From Haliea sp. (lineage in GTDB: Bacteria > Pseudomonadota > Gammaproteobacteria > Pseudomonadales > Halieaceae): a DNA stretch of 42,560 bases. Positions 1 through 7,627 of this stretch are shown in pieces. Every line of letters starts with the position of its first letter. Within the stretch, counting starts at the first letter, position 1. The stretch is taken from positions 1 through 42,560 of the forward strand of contig PKCY01000038.1 of NCBI GenBank assembly GCA_002862985.1, given 5' to 3'. Below the pieces are notes generated by a model. It was not told the origin of the DNA, did no database searches, and saw only the letters and a program-made list of their open reading frames with translations. Position numbers and translations under genes: made by a program.

Positions 1-1059
1 GAAGCAAGCGAGTACAATATGCCGCAGAGCGTTACGGCTGTCGGTCAGCAAGTCTATGACCTGCACATGATTATCTTGGGTATTTGTGTCGTTATCGGCG
101 TACTGGTTTTTGGTGTGATGTTTTACTCCATAATCTATCACCGCAAATCGCGCGGCGTTACGCCGGCGACTTTTCATGAGAGCACCAAGGTAGAGATCGC
201 ATGGACCGTTGTGCCCTTTTTTATTCTGATCATCATGGCCATTCCCGCCACCACTACACTACTGGAAATTTATGACACCGATAATGCGGAGCTGGATATC
301 GTTGTTACCGGCTATCAGTGGAAGTGGAAATACGAATATCTGAACGAAGAAGGCGAGAATGTCAGCTTCTTCAGCAATCTCGCCACACCACAGGCAGAAA
401 TACACAACTCAGAGGCTAAAGGTCAGCACTACTTACTGGAAGTAGATGAGCCGCTGGTTCTGCCGGTCGATACAAAAGTGCGTTTTTTGGTGACAGCCAA
501 TGATGTGCTCCACTCCTGGTGGGTGCCCATGCTGGCCGTCAAGCGCGACGCCATTCCGGGTTTTATTAATGAGAGCTGGACCAAGGCGACTGAAATAGGC
601 GTCTATCGCGGACAGTGCGCAGAGCTTTGCGGACGAAGCCATGGGTTTATGCCGATCGTGGTCAACGTAGTCAGCAAAGAAGACTATGCGCAGTGGTTTA
701 CTGCCAAGCAGGCCGAGGCGGCAGAAACCAAGGGGCTGATGGCTAAGACATTTACGCTTGACCAGACGATGGAGCGCGGCGAAATCGTCTATGACAATAA
801 TTGTCAAGTATGTCATGGCGCCAATGGTGAGGGCGGGGTCGGCAACGCAATCGCCGGAAGTGTAGTGGCGACCGGGGACATTGGTCATCACCTGGACATA
901 GGTATTGATGGCGTGCCTGGAACGGCAATGCAGGCCTTCGGCGCGCAGCTTAACGATGTCGACATGGCCGCGGTAATTACTTACCAGCGCAACGCATTTG
1001 GTAACAACATGGGCGACATCATTCAGCCCATTGACGTTTACAACCACAAAAAAGACTAA
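1..1059 (+). CDS. coxB: Cytochrome c oxidase subunit II with fused cytochrome c domain (5' partial)
   Basis: Subunit II of an aa3-type oxidase, which takes electrons from cytochrome c into the CuA centre at the periplasmic face. The frame is open from base 1, six codons before the first ATG at 19. The signal peptide and true start therefore probably lie upstream of the window. Counting from the ATG at 19, two membrane helices occupy about residues 14-40 and 62-84. The cupredoxin CuA ligands are present: His165, Cys200, Glu202, Cys204, His208 and Met211, in the CAELCGRSHGFM segment. A cytochrome c domain follows from about residue 245, with CQVCH at 262-266 and a likely axial Met in GTAMQAFG. 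The C-terminal heme makes this a caa3-like subunit II. coxA follows directly, so the genes are very likely co-transcribed. Confidence 0.95.
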   Translation, partial: EASEYNMPQSVTAVGQQVYDLHMIILGICVVIGVLVFGVMFYSIIYHRKSRGVTPATFHESTKVEIAWTVVPFFILIIMAIPATTTLLEIYDTDNAELDIVVTGYQWKWKYEYLNEEGENVSFFSNLATPQAEIHNSEAKGQHYLLEVDEPLVLPVDTKVRFLVTANDVLHSWWVPMLAVKRDAIPGFINESWTKATEIGVYRGQCAELCGRSHGFMPIVVNVVSKEDYAQWFTAKQAEAAETKGLMAKTFTLDQTMERGEIVYDNNCQVCHGANGEGGVGNAIAGSVVATGDIGHHLDIGIDGVPGTAMQAFGAQLNDVDMAAVITYQRNAFGNNMGDIIQPIDVYNHKKD

Positions 1060-1074
1060 TTGGAGCAATTAAAG

Positions 1075-2640
1075 ATGGGCGATCATCATCACGGTCCCGC
1101 CAAGGGTCTAAGTCGGTGGCTGTTTACCACTAACCACAAAGACATCGGAACCATGTACCTCTGGTTTTCGTTTTCTATGTTTATTCTGGGCGGCGCATTC
1201 GCCATGATCATTCGCGCCGAACTGTTTCAGCCCGGCTTGCAGCTGGTTGAGCCCGGCTTTTTCAACCAAATGACTACGCTGCACGGACTGATAATGGTGT
1301 TCGGGGCGATCATGCCCTCCTTCGTCGGATTGGCTAATTGGCTGATCCCGATGATGATCGGGGCGCCCGATATGGCACTGCCGCGCATGAACAACTGGAG
1401 TTTTTGGATACTCCCGCCAGCGTTTTTGTTATTGGCGTCAACGCTCTTTATGGAAGGCGGCGCGCCGGCGGCAGGCTGGACGTTCTACGCGCCACTGTCG
1501 ACAACCTATGCCGGCCCATCAGTAACGTACTTCATTTTCTGCATTCACGTTCTTGGTCTGTCGTCCATCATGGGCTCCATCAATATTATTGCAACTGTGA
1601 TGAATATGCGGGCACCCGGCATGACCTACATGAAGATGCCATTGTTTGTCTGGACCTGGTTGATAACTGCCTTCCTGCTAGTGGCGGTGATGCCGGTATT
1701 GGCTGGTGCGGTGACCATGATGTTGATGGATGTGCACTTTAACACCAGCTTTTTCTCTGCTGCTGGTGGTGGTGATCCGGTATTGTTCCAACACGTGTTC
1801 TGGTTCTTTGGGCACCCCGAGGTTTACATCATTATTCTGCCGGCATTTGGTGTGGTTTCGCAGATTATTCCCGCGTTTTCTCGCAAGCCACTGTTTGGTT
1901 ATGACTCCATGGTTTACGCCACTGCTTCTATCGCCTTCCTGTCCTTTATTGTTTGGGCGCACCACATGTATACCGTAGGTATGCCGGTAGCCGGTGAGTT
2001 GTTCTTTATGTATGCCACTATGCTGATCGCGGTGCCGACTGGCGTAAAAGTGTTCAACTGGATATCCACCATGTGGCGCGGCGCCCTCTCTTTTGAGACG
2101 CCGATGCTGTTTTCGATCGGATTCCTTATCCTGTTTACTATTGGCGGGTTTACCGGCCTGATGTTGTCGATCGCACCGGCTGACTTCCAGTATCACGATT
2201 CCTACTTCGTGGTCGCGCACTTCCATTATGTCATGGTGGCGGGAGCGGTATTCAGTATGACCGCGGCCATTTATTTCTGGCTGCCAAAGTGGTGTGGCCG
2301 TATGTACAACGAGACCATGGGTAAAACCCATTTCTGGATCTCGTTCATAGGCTTCAACCTGACCTTCTTCCCGCAGCATTTTGTGGGTTTGGCCGGCATG
2401 CCGCGGCGGATACCAGATTACGCCCTGCAGTTTGCTGATTTCAATATGATGTCCAGCATCGGGGCATTTATCTACGGTGCTTCGCAAATCCTGTTCCTGT
2501 ACAACGTGATTGCTACCATCCGTGCTGGGGATATAGTGACCGATGAGAAAGTTTGGGACGGAGCCGAAGGCCTGGAGTGGACTGTTCCCACGCCGGCGCC
2601 CTACCACACCTTTGAGACACCGCCTGCGGTGAAGGGATAG
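1075..2640 (+). CDS. coxA: Cytochrome c oxidase subunit I
   Basis: Catalytic subunit of the proton-pumping heme-copper oxidase in the inner membrane. It has about 521 residues, normal for the family, and is rich in transmembrane helices. The heme a ligands are His70 (LHGLIM) and the second His of VAHFHYV (His384); the first His of that motif (382) binds the high-spin heme. CuB ligands are His247 (HPEVY, with the cross-linked Tyr251) and the His296-His297 pair. The D-channel Glu249 and K-channel Lys325 (PTGVKVFNW) are present, as in type A oxidases. A TTG at 1060 abuts the coxB stop and could extend the frame. The ATG at 1075 is preferred because GGAG lies about nine bases upstream and the protein then starts like its relatives. 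Confidence 0.97.
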   Translation: MGDHHHGPAKGLSRWLFTTNHKDIGTMYLWFSFSMFILGGAFAMIIRAELFQPGLQLVEPGFFNQMTTLHGLIMVFGAIMPSFVGLANWLIPMMIGAPDMALPRMNNWSFWILPPAFLLLASTLFMEGGAPAAGWTFYAPLSTTYAGPSVTYFIFCIHVLGLSSIMGSINIIATVMNMRAPGMTYMKMPLFVWTWLITAFLLVAVMPVLAGAVTMMLMDVHFNTSFFSAAGGGDPVLFQHVFWFFGHPEVYIIILPAFGVVSQIIPAFSRKPLFGYDSMVYATASIAFLSFIVWAHHMYTVGMPVAGELFFMYATMLIAVPTGVKVFNWISTMWRGALSFETPMLFSIGFLILFTIGGFTGLMLSIAPADFQYHDSYFVVAHFHYVMVAGAVFSMTAAIYFWLPKWCGRMYNETMGKTHFWISFIGFNLTFFPQHFVGLAGMPRRIPDYALQFADFNMMSSIGAFIYGASQILFLYNVIATIRAGDIVTDEKVWDGAEGLEWTVPTPAPYHTFETPPAVKG

Positions 2641-2648
2641 GAATCTAA

Positions 2649-3209
2649 GTGCTGAAGATGAGCAAAAATCCGGCTATTAACACCTCGATCAAATTGGTCG
2701 CGCTGGCGGTGTTTATGTTTGCTTTTGTTTTCGTTGTAATGGTGCCCCTTTATAACGTGCTGTGTGATGTCCTTGGGATTAATGGCAAAACCAGCGGACA
2801 GGCATACACTGCAGTAGAGGTGCAGGTCGACGAGAGCCGTAAAGTGTCGATTCAGTTTATTGCCATGAATAACGATGGCATGCCCTGGGACTTTGCGCCC
2901 ACTAGAACGATGATGAAGGTTCACCCGGGCGCAGTGAATGACACAGTATTTTTCGCGCGCAATCCGATGCCTAATGCAATGGTCGGTCAGGCGATCCCAA
3001 GCATTTCGCCTGCCCGTGCGGCGGAGTATTTCCACAAAACAGAGTGCTTTTGTTTTAATCAGCAACCACTCGATGGTGGTGCCGAGGCGGAGTTGCCGCT
3101 TCGGTTTATAGTCGACCAGGATTTACCACGCGACATCGGTACCATCACGCTGTCGTATACGATTTTTGATGTAACGGATATGGTGAGCGGTTCAGTCGCT
3201 GCTCGCTGA
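2649..3209 (+). CDS. ctaG: Cytochrome c oxidase assembly protein CtaG/Cox11
   Basis: Copper chaperone that delivers copper to the CuB site of subunit I. It has one N-terminal membrane anchor (about residues 14-35) and a periplasmic immunoglobulin-like domain. The copper-binding CFCF motif is in the segment ECFCFNQQ. The 186-residue length is typical. The start is uncertain: GTG at 2649 has GGA six bases upstream, while ATG at 2658 would remove three residues and has a poorer ribosome-binding site. It sits nine bases after coxA and before coxC, the usual proteobacterial order. Confidence 0.95.
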   Translation: MLKMSKNPAINTSIKLVALAVFMFAFVFVVMVPLYNVLCDVLGINGKTSGQAYTAVEVQVDESRKVSIQFIAMNNDGMPWDFAPTRTMMKVHPGAVNDTVFFARNPMPNAMVGQAIPSISPARAAEYFHKTECFCFNQQPLDGGAEAELPLRFIVDQDLPRDIGTITLSYTIFDVTDMVSGSVAAR

Positions 3210-3252
3210 AGCGCAGGTCGGCGGATCTTCATCCTTTAATCGGAGAAACAAC

Positions 3253-4227
3253 ATGACAAGTCAGACCTCCACAGAGTACGAAAAGTATTACGTACCAGAG
3301 AAGAGCCGTCTGGCTATCTGCGCGACTATCGGCCTGATGTTAAGTATCTTTGGTGCCGCCAGCGTCATGAACGACATGACGTTTGGTGATCCAAATGAAG
3401 CGAGCAGCTCCTGGACCATTTTTTACTGTGGCATGTTTTTCTTTGCAGCAACGCTGTTTAGCTGGTTTCGCACCGCTATCAGAGAAAACATCGCGGGGAT
3501 GAATAGCGCTCAGCTCAAGAAGTCCTATGTGTTGGGAATGTTCTGGTTCATCTTCTCTGAGGTGATGTTTTTCCTGGCGTTCTTTGGCGCGCTATTTTAT
3601 GTCCGCAATCTCGTCGGTCCCTGGCTGGCGGGAGAAGGTGATGGTGGTCGCATGAACGGAATGCTGTGGCCCGGGTTTGAATACGCATGGCCGATGATGC
3701 AGACACCGCAGGAAGCAGTCGGTGGTGCGGCTTCACAATTGGTAGCCAATAGCGGCACGTATATCAGCCCCCATACCAGCATGGCCTTCGCTGACGCGCA
3801 CGTTTGGTGGCACTGGTTGCCGCTTTGGAACACGCTCATTTTGTTGTCCTCGAGCTTTACCTGCCACGTCGCACACCTGGGTATTCTTGCCGGCGACAAA
3901 AAGAAGTTCAATCTGTGGCTGGGCATCACGGTGCTACTGGGGATAATCTTCCTGTGTCTCCAAGCGCTGGAGTATTACGAGGCCTATGTCGAATTCGGTT
4001 TAACGCTGAACGCGGGTATTTATGGCTCTACCTTCTTTATGTTGACGGGTTTTCATGGCTTTCATGTTTTTATGGGGATGACCATGCTGCTAATTCAGTT
4101 GCTGCGTTCAGTGATTGGCAAGCAGTTCACAGCGGAGGACCACTTCGGTTTTGAAGCGTCCAGCTGGTACTGGCACTTTGTAGATGTGGTGTGGGTGTTC
4201 CTGTTCCTGTTCGTCTATATTCTATAG
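3253..4227 (+). CDS. coxC: Cytochrome c oxidase subunit III
   Basis: Third core subunit of the aa3 oxidase, a seven-helix membrane protein that stabilises proton uptake into subunit I. The 324 residues include the conserved helix segments FSEVMFFLAFFGALF and LQALEYYEAY, and the C-terminal signature SSWYWHFVDVVWVFLF. The loop between the early and later helices (about residues 125-180) is longer than in the shortest homologs, as in pseudomonads. GGAGAAACAAC immediately precedes the ATG, supporting the start. It ends the structural part of the cox cluster and converges with the small DUF2909 gene. Confidence 0.96.
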   Translation: MTSQTSTEYEKYYVPEKSRLAICATIGLMLSIFGAASVMNDMTFGDPNEASSSWTIFYCGMFFFAATLFSWFRTAIRENIAGMNSAQLKKSYVLGMFWFIFSEVMFFLAFFGALFYVRNLVGPWLAGEGDGGRMNGMLWPGFEYAWPMMQTPQEAVGGAASQLVANSGTYISPHTSMAFADAHVWWHWLPLWNTLILLSSSFTCHVAHLGILAGDKKKFNLWLGITVLLGIIFLCLQALEYYEAYVEFGLTLNAGIYGSTFFMLTGFHGFHVFMGMTMLLIQLLRSVIGKQFTAEDHFGFEASSWYWHFVDVVWVFLFLFVYIL

Positions 4228-4243
4228 AGGGCGTCCGGCCCTC
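4227..4243. terminator. Short hairpin between convergent coxC and DUF2909
   Basis: GAGGGC (4227-4232) pairs with GCCCTC (4238-4243) around a five-base loop, starting at the last base of the coxC stop codon. The position between convergent genes suits termination. No U-run follows on either strand, so intrinsic termination is doubtful. Confidence 0.3.
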
Positions 4244-4262
4244 AATTTGGGGGTGCCGTTAG

Positions 4263-4484
4263 CTACGGCGCCGCATCCCAGGGATTTAAATGACCCAATT
4301 GGCCGGTGGCGACACCGTAGATGATCAGAGCCATAAGCGCGGCGGCGATACACAGCCGGATACCCAGAGAATGGAATGTTCGCCGTTTCTGTTTGTTCCC
4401 CTGGTCCAGCATCAAAAAGTAAAACCCGCTTCCCAGGCTGGCGACCAGCGCCAGCATCAATAGTACAATTGCAGCTTTTAACAA
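4263..4484 (-). CDS. DUF2909 twin-transmembrane protein
   Basis: A 73-residue protein with two hydrophobic helices (about residues 4-27 and 42-62) joined by a basic loop (GNKQKRRTFHS). It matches the small DUF2909 family often found on the opposite strand between coxC and SURF1 in gammaproteobacteria. The function is unknown. The conserved position suggests a role in oxidase assembly or stability, which is inference. The start is TTG at 4484-4482, supported by AGGAG about eight bases upstream on the minus strand. A TATAAT-like -10 element reads on the minus strand at 4517-4512, without a clear -35. Confidence 0.8.
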   Translation of the reverse strand: MLKAAIVLLMLALVASLGSGFYFLMLDQGNKQKRRTFHSLGIRLCIAAALMALIIYGVATGQLGHLNPWDAAP

Positions 4485-4551
4485 TGGGTGTCTCCTTTAA
4501 CAGTCCGGTGCATTATAAACCAGACACAGTTTTTTGCGCCGGAGTGGGATA

Positions 4552-5322
4552 ATGTCAGGCTCTTCGCCAGGATTACGTTTTGAGTCAGAGTGGCGAATCA
4601 CGCTTTTTACTGTGGTGATGGTCCCGCTGATGATTGGTCTGGGTTTTTGGCAGCTGCAGCGGGGGGATGAGAAGGCAGCATTAGCAGCGCTGTTTGAAGC
4701 GCGTCAGCAACAGCATCCGGCCTCAATAGACGCACTTTGGAATTTGCCGGACGAGTCGCTGGCGTACTTACGCGTGCTATTGAGCGGTAGTTTTTTGCCC
4801 GATGCATATTTTCTGCTGGACAACCAGGTGCGCGCCGGCAAGGTTGGATACCAAGTCTTGGGAATCCTGCAGTTGAGTGATCAGACAGGGAGCGTGCTGG
4901 TGAATCGTGGCTGGATTGCTGGCGATGCGGACCGGGAGGCGTTGCCGGAGGTGCCGGACGTTGCGGGTAGAGTGGAAATCACGGGTCATGTCTATGTGGC
5001 GCCAGGCGCGCCCTATTTGTTGGCAGAGCAACGATTATCAACTGACTGGCCAAAACGAATACAAGCGGTAGAGATGGACAAAATCGCCCCCACGATGACC
5101 GGGCTTGCTCCGGGGGAAGTGTTCCCGTTCCCTGTCCGTATTGATGATGATCAACCCGGCGCTCTGGTAGTGGAGTGGCAGGTGGTGAACAGCAGTCCGC
5201 AGAAACATCAGGCCTACGCGGTGCAGTGGTTCGCCATGGCGGCGGTACTTTTTGTGTTTTACTTGTTGCGCAGCAGCAACCTACGGCAACTTATATCTGG
5301 CTCAGGCAGAGAAGGCGAGTAA
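4552..5322 (+). CDS. SURF1 family oxidase assembly protein
   Basis: SURF1 family membrane protein needed for full assembly of aa3 oxidase, probably helping heme a insertion. About 256 residues with the expected topology: an N-terminal helix (RITLFTVVMVPLMIGLGFWQ), a large periplasmic domain with RVLLSGSFLPDAYFLLDNQ, and a C-terminal helix (AVQWFAMAAVLFVFYLL). The family signatures LGFWQLQRGDEK and GYQVLGIL are visible. A TTG at 4534 could extend the frame. ATG at 4552 is preferred because GGAGTGGG lies just upstream. The stop codon directly abuts the next start at 5323, implying translational coupling. Confidence 0.92.
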   Translation: MSGSSPGLRFESEWRITLFTVVMVPLMIGLGFWQLQRGDEKAALAALFEARQQQHPASIDALWNLPDESLAYLRVLLSGSFLPDAYFLLDNQVRAGKVGYQVLGILQLSDQTGSVLVNRGWIAGDADREALPEVPDVAGRVEITGHVYVAPGAPYLLAEQRLSTDWPKRIQAVEMDKIAPTMTGLAPGEVFPFPVRIDDDQPGALVVEWQVVNSSPQKHQAYAVQWFAMAAVLFVFYLLRSSNLRQLISGSGREGE

Positions 5323-5985
5323 ATGACAGGCGCAAACACTAACTCCGGTAACCGCATGGTATTGTTGTTGATTGGCGGTATTCCGCTGATCATGATTTTG
5401 GTGGCAACCTGGTTGTGGTTCTTTGTTGCCAACGGTGAGTTTGACCTGGTCGGCCTGCTGGGCACAGCGAACAGAGGGAGTCTGGTGCAGCCTCCCCGGC
5501 AACTCGATGAGCATACTTTGCAAGGCGAGTCGGGATTATCGGTAAAATTTGCCGATATGGAGGCGCGCTGGGCCATGGTTGTGCCCGTCGCCAGCGGAGG
5601 CTGCGATGGAGCCTGTGAGAAAAGCCTGTACGTGACGCGTCAGATTCATGTCGCTATGGGCAAAGGGTTTACCCGTTTGCGCCGGTTATATGTGAGCCCG
5701 GAACGTGCGCAGGATACGCAGTTGACGGCAGCAGAGCTCAGCGATGGGCGCCCTGCCCCGACGGGAGAATTTACGGGCTTCCTGGCGACTGAACATGCCG
5801 GCTTGAAGGTACTTACTGTGCCCACAGGAGCCTATGAAGTAATGTTCCCAGAACATGCCACAGATACCAGTACCTGGTATCTGGTGGATCCTGCGGGCTG
5901 GATTATGATGTCCTACAACGAAGAGATATCGTATAAAGACGTGATTAAAGATCTAAAATTTCTTCTCAAGAACTCCGGCGGCTAA
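5323..5985 (+). CDS. Membrane-anchored CxxxC protein of the cox assembly cluster
   Basis: A 220-residue protein with one N-terminal membrane helix (about residues 12-36) and a soluble, probably periplasmic domain. The domain contains a CDGAC (CxxxC) motif near residues 91-95 after a hydrophobic strand (WAMVVPVAS), a layout like a diverged thioredoxin/Sco fold. The end ([28 protein letters not shown]) also resembles the last strands of thioredoxin folds. Uncharacterised homologs sit between SURF1 and heme A synthase in pseudomonads. A thiol or copper-handling role in oxidase assembly is inferred from motif and position only. The start abuts the SURF1 stop. Confidence 0.8.
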   Translation: MTGANTNSGNRMVLLLIGGIPLIMILVATWLWFFVANGEFDLVGLLGTANRGSLVQPPRQLDEHTLQGESGLSVKFADMEARWAMVVPVASGGCDGACEKSLYVTRQIHVAMGKGFTRLRRLYVSPERAQDTQLTAAELSDGRPAPTGEFTGFLATEHAGLKVLTVPTGAYEVMFPEHATDTSTWYLVDPAGWIMMSYNEEISYKDVIKDLKFLLKNSGG

Positions 5986-5992
5986 GAGCCAG

Positions 5993-6892
5993 ATGACAGA
6001 GCTACAACAAACAAAGACGGCCAGCTGGCGTGATTATAAAGAGCTGACCAAACCGAATGTCGTACTGCTGATGATTCTGACTTCAGCAATAGGCATGTTT
6101 ATGGCCGTGCCGGGGATGGTGCCGCTGCATATTCTGGTGCTGGGCAATCTGGGGATCGCGCTGTGCGCCGGTTCGGCTGCAGCGGTCAATCATCTGGTAG
6201 ATCAGCGTGTAGACCAGAAAATGGCCCGCACCCACAACCGGCCTCTGGCACAGGGGCGAGTTAGCAGCCGCCACGCTACTCTGTTTGCCGCGATACTGGG
6301 CGGCCTGGGTATGTATATTCTGCTGACGTGGATTAATCCGCTCACTGCCTGGCTGACACTTGCTTCATTGGTAGGCTATGCATTTGTTTACACCATGTTC
6401 CTCAAGCGTGCCACACCGCAAAACATTGTGATCGGTGGGCTGGCCGGTGCGGCCCCTCCCCTGCTCGGCTGGACCGCAGTAACGGGTCAAATTGACGGTC
6501 ATGCGTTGTTGCTGGTGCTAATTATATTCGCCTGGACGCCGCCCCACTTCTGGGCCCTGGCGATTCACCGACGTGAGGAATACGCCGCTGCGGCCATACC
6601 CATGCTGCCGGTTACCCACGGCGTGGCGTTTACGAAGTTGCACATTCTGCTGTATACGATCCTGATGTTTCTGGTCACGTTACTACCCTATGCAACCCAC
6701 ATGAGCGGGCCACTGTACCTGCTGGGTGCGGTCGTTTTGGGGGGTGGTTTTTTGTATTGGGCGATTGAGTTGATGCGCGATAAGAACCCCAACGCGCCTA
6801 TGGAGACATTCAAGTATTCCATCATTTACCTGATGTCCCTGTTTGTGATTATGCTGGTTGATCACTATGTCTTTCCCATGAGTGACGCATGA
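5993..6892 (+). CDS. ctaB: Protoheme IX farnesyltransferase (heme O synthase)
   Basis: UbiA-superfamily membrane enzyme that adds a farnesyl group to heme B to make heme O, the precursor of heme A. The 299 residues have multiple helices and the two polyprenyl-diphosphate/Mg motifs: [19 protein letters not shown] (N-x3-D-x3-D type) and a second loop after [20 protein letters not shown]. The [13 protein letters not shown] signature is intact. It begins eight bases after the CxxxC gene and overlaps the Sco gene by four bases (ATGA). Heme A synthase, the next enzyme in the pathway, is not adjacent here. Confidence 0.95.
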   Translation: MTELQQTKTASWRDYKELTKPNVVLLMILTSAIGMFMAVPGMVPLHILVLGNLGIALCAGSAAAVNHLVDQRVDQKMARTHNRPLAQGRVSSRHATLFAAILGGLGMYILLTWINPLTAWLTLASLVGYAFVYTMFLKRATPQNIVIGGLAGAAPPLLGWTAVTGQIDGHALLLVLIIFAWTPPHFWALAIHRREEYAAAAIPMLPVTHGVAFTKLHILLYTILMFLVTLLPYATHMSGPLYLLGAVVLGGGFLYWAIELMRDKNPNAPMETFKYSIIYLMSLFVIMLVDHYVFPMSDA

Positions 6893-7533
6893 GCCAGTCC
6901 CGCAATATCAAATTGACGGTAGTGGGCCTGCTGGTGCTGATTGGGATCATCGTCGCAGGATTTGTGCATCGAGTTTCTTTGCCTCGGGCGATGACCGAAC
7001 CGGAAATGAAAATAAACGGGCTTTATCTGTTGGAAACCCCGCGGGATATCGGCGCGTTCAAGCTGACGGATCATCATGGTGAAGCGTTCGACCCGGCCCG
7101 TTTTGAGGGTAGGTGGAGCCTGGTGTTTTTTGGGTTTACCTACTGCCCGGATATCTGCCCCACGACGATGGCGTTTCTCAACGACTTTATGTCGAGTCTG
7201 GAAGGAACCGAGGTTGAAGATACGCAGGTGGTCATGGTGTCTGTTGATCCGGCAAGAGACACGGTCGAGCAACTGGCGAGCTATGTGCCCTATTTCAACC
7301 CGGACTTTATTGGCGTAACCGGTGAATTCCTGGATATTCACCGCTTTGCTACAGCGCTCAACGCGCCCTTTCGCAAGGTTGTCGGCGAGGGTGAAGATTA
7401 TCAGGTCGACCATGGTTCCAATATAGTACTTATTAATCCGAGAGGGGATTATCACGGCTTCTTCAAGGCCCCTCTGGATCAGGCGAAAATGAAGACTACC
7501 TATCGTTCGGCCAGGCTGCTGTGGGATCAATAA
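6889..7533 (+). CDS. SCO1/SenC family copper chaperone
   Basis: Membrane-anchored thioredoxin-fold protein that metallates or reduces the CuA site of subunit II. One N-terminal helix (about residues 8-25), then a periplasmic domain with the copper motif CPDIC in [14 protein letters not shown] and the conserved distal His in [14 protein letters not shown]. The 214-residue length is normal. The ATG overlaps the ctaB stop in an ATGA arrangement, indicating the same operon and translational coupling. It closes the oxidase cluster; polA follows after a 94-base gap. Confidence 0.94.
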   Translation: MSQSRNIKLTVVGLLVLIGIIVAGFVHRVSLPRAMTEPEMKINGLYLLETPRDIGAFKLTDHHGEAFDPARFEGRWSLVFFGFTYCPDICPTTMAFLNDFMSSLEGTEVEDTQVVMVSVDPARDTVEQLASYVPYFNPDFIGVTGEFLDIHRFATALNAPFRKVVGEGEDYQVDHGSNIVLINPRGDYHGFFKAPLDQAKMKTTYRSARLLWDQ

Positions 7534-7627
7534 ATCTTTGGGAATTTGCGCTTTAAGTAAGCACACACTAGCTTCCGCCAAGTGCTGGTCATCGACGTGG
7601 GGCGCTAATAACTGAGTGAGTTCCATT

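Noticed and set aside
1678-2607. 309-codon open frame on the minus strand
   Set aside because: It lies entirely antisense to coxA, is rich in His, Arg and Gln, and has no family-like motif. It is a shadow of the coxA codon pattern.
6865-7626. 253-codon minus-strand frame
   Set aside because: It is antisense to the sco gene, with no domain features and no ribosome-binding site.
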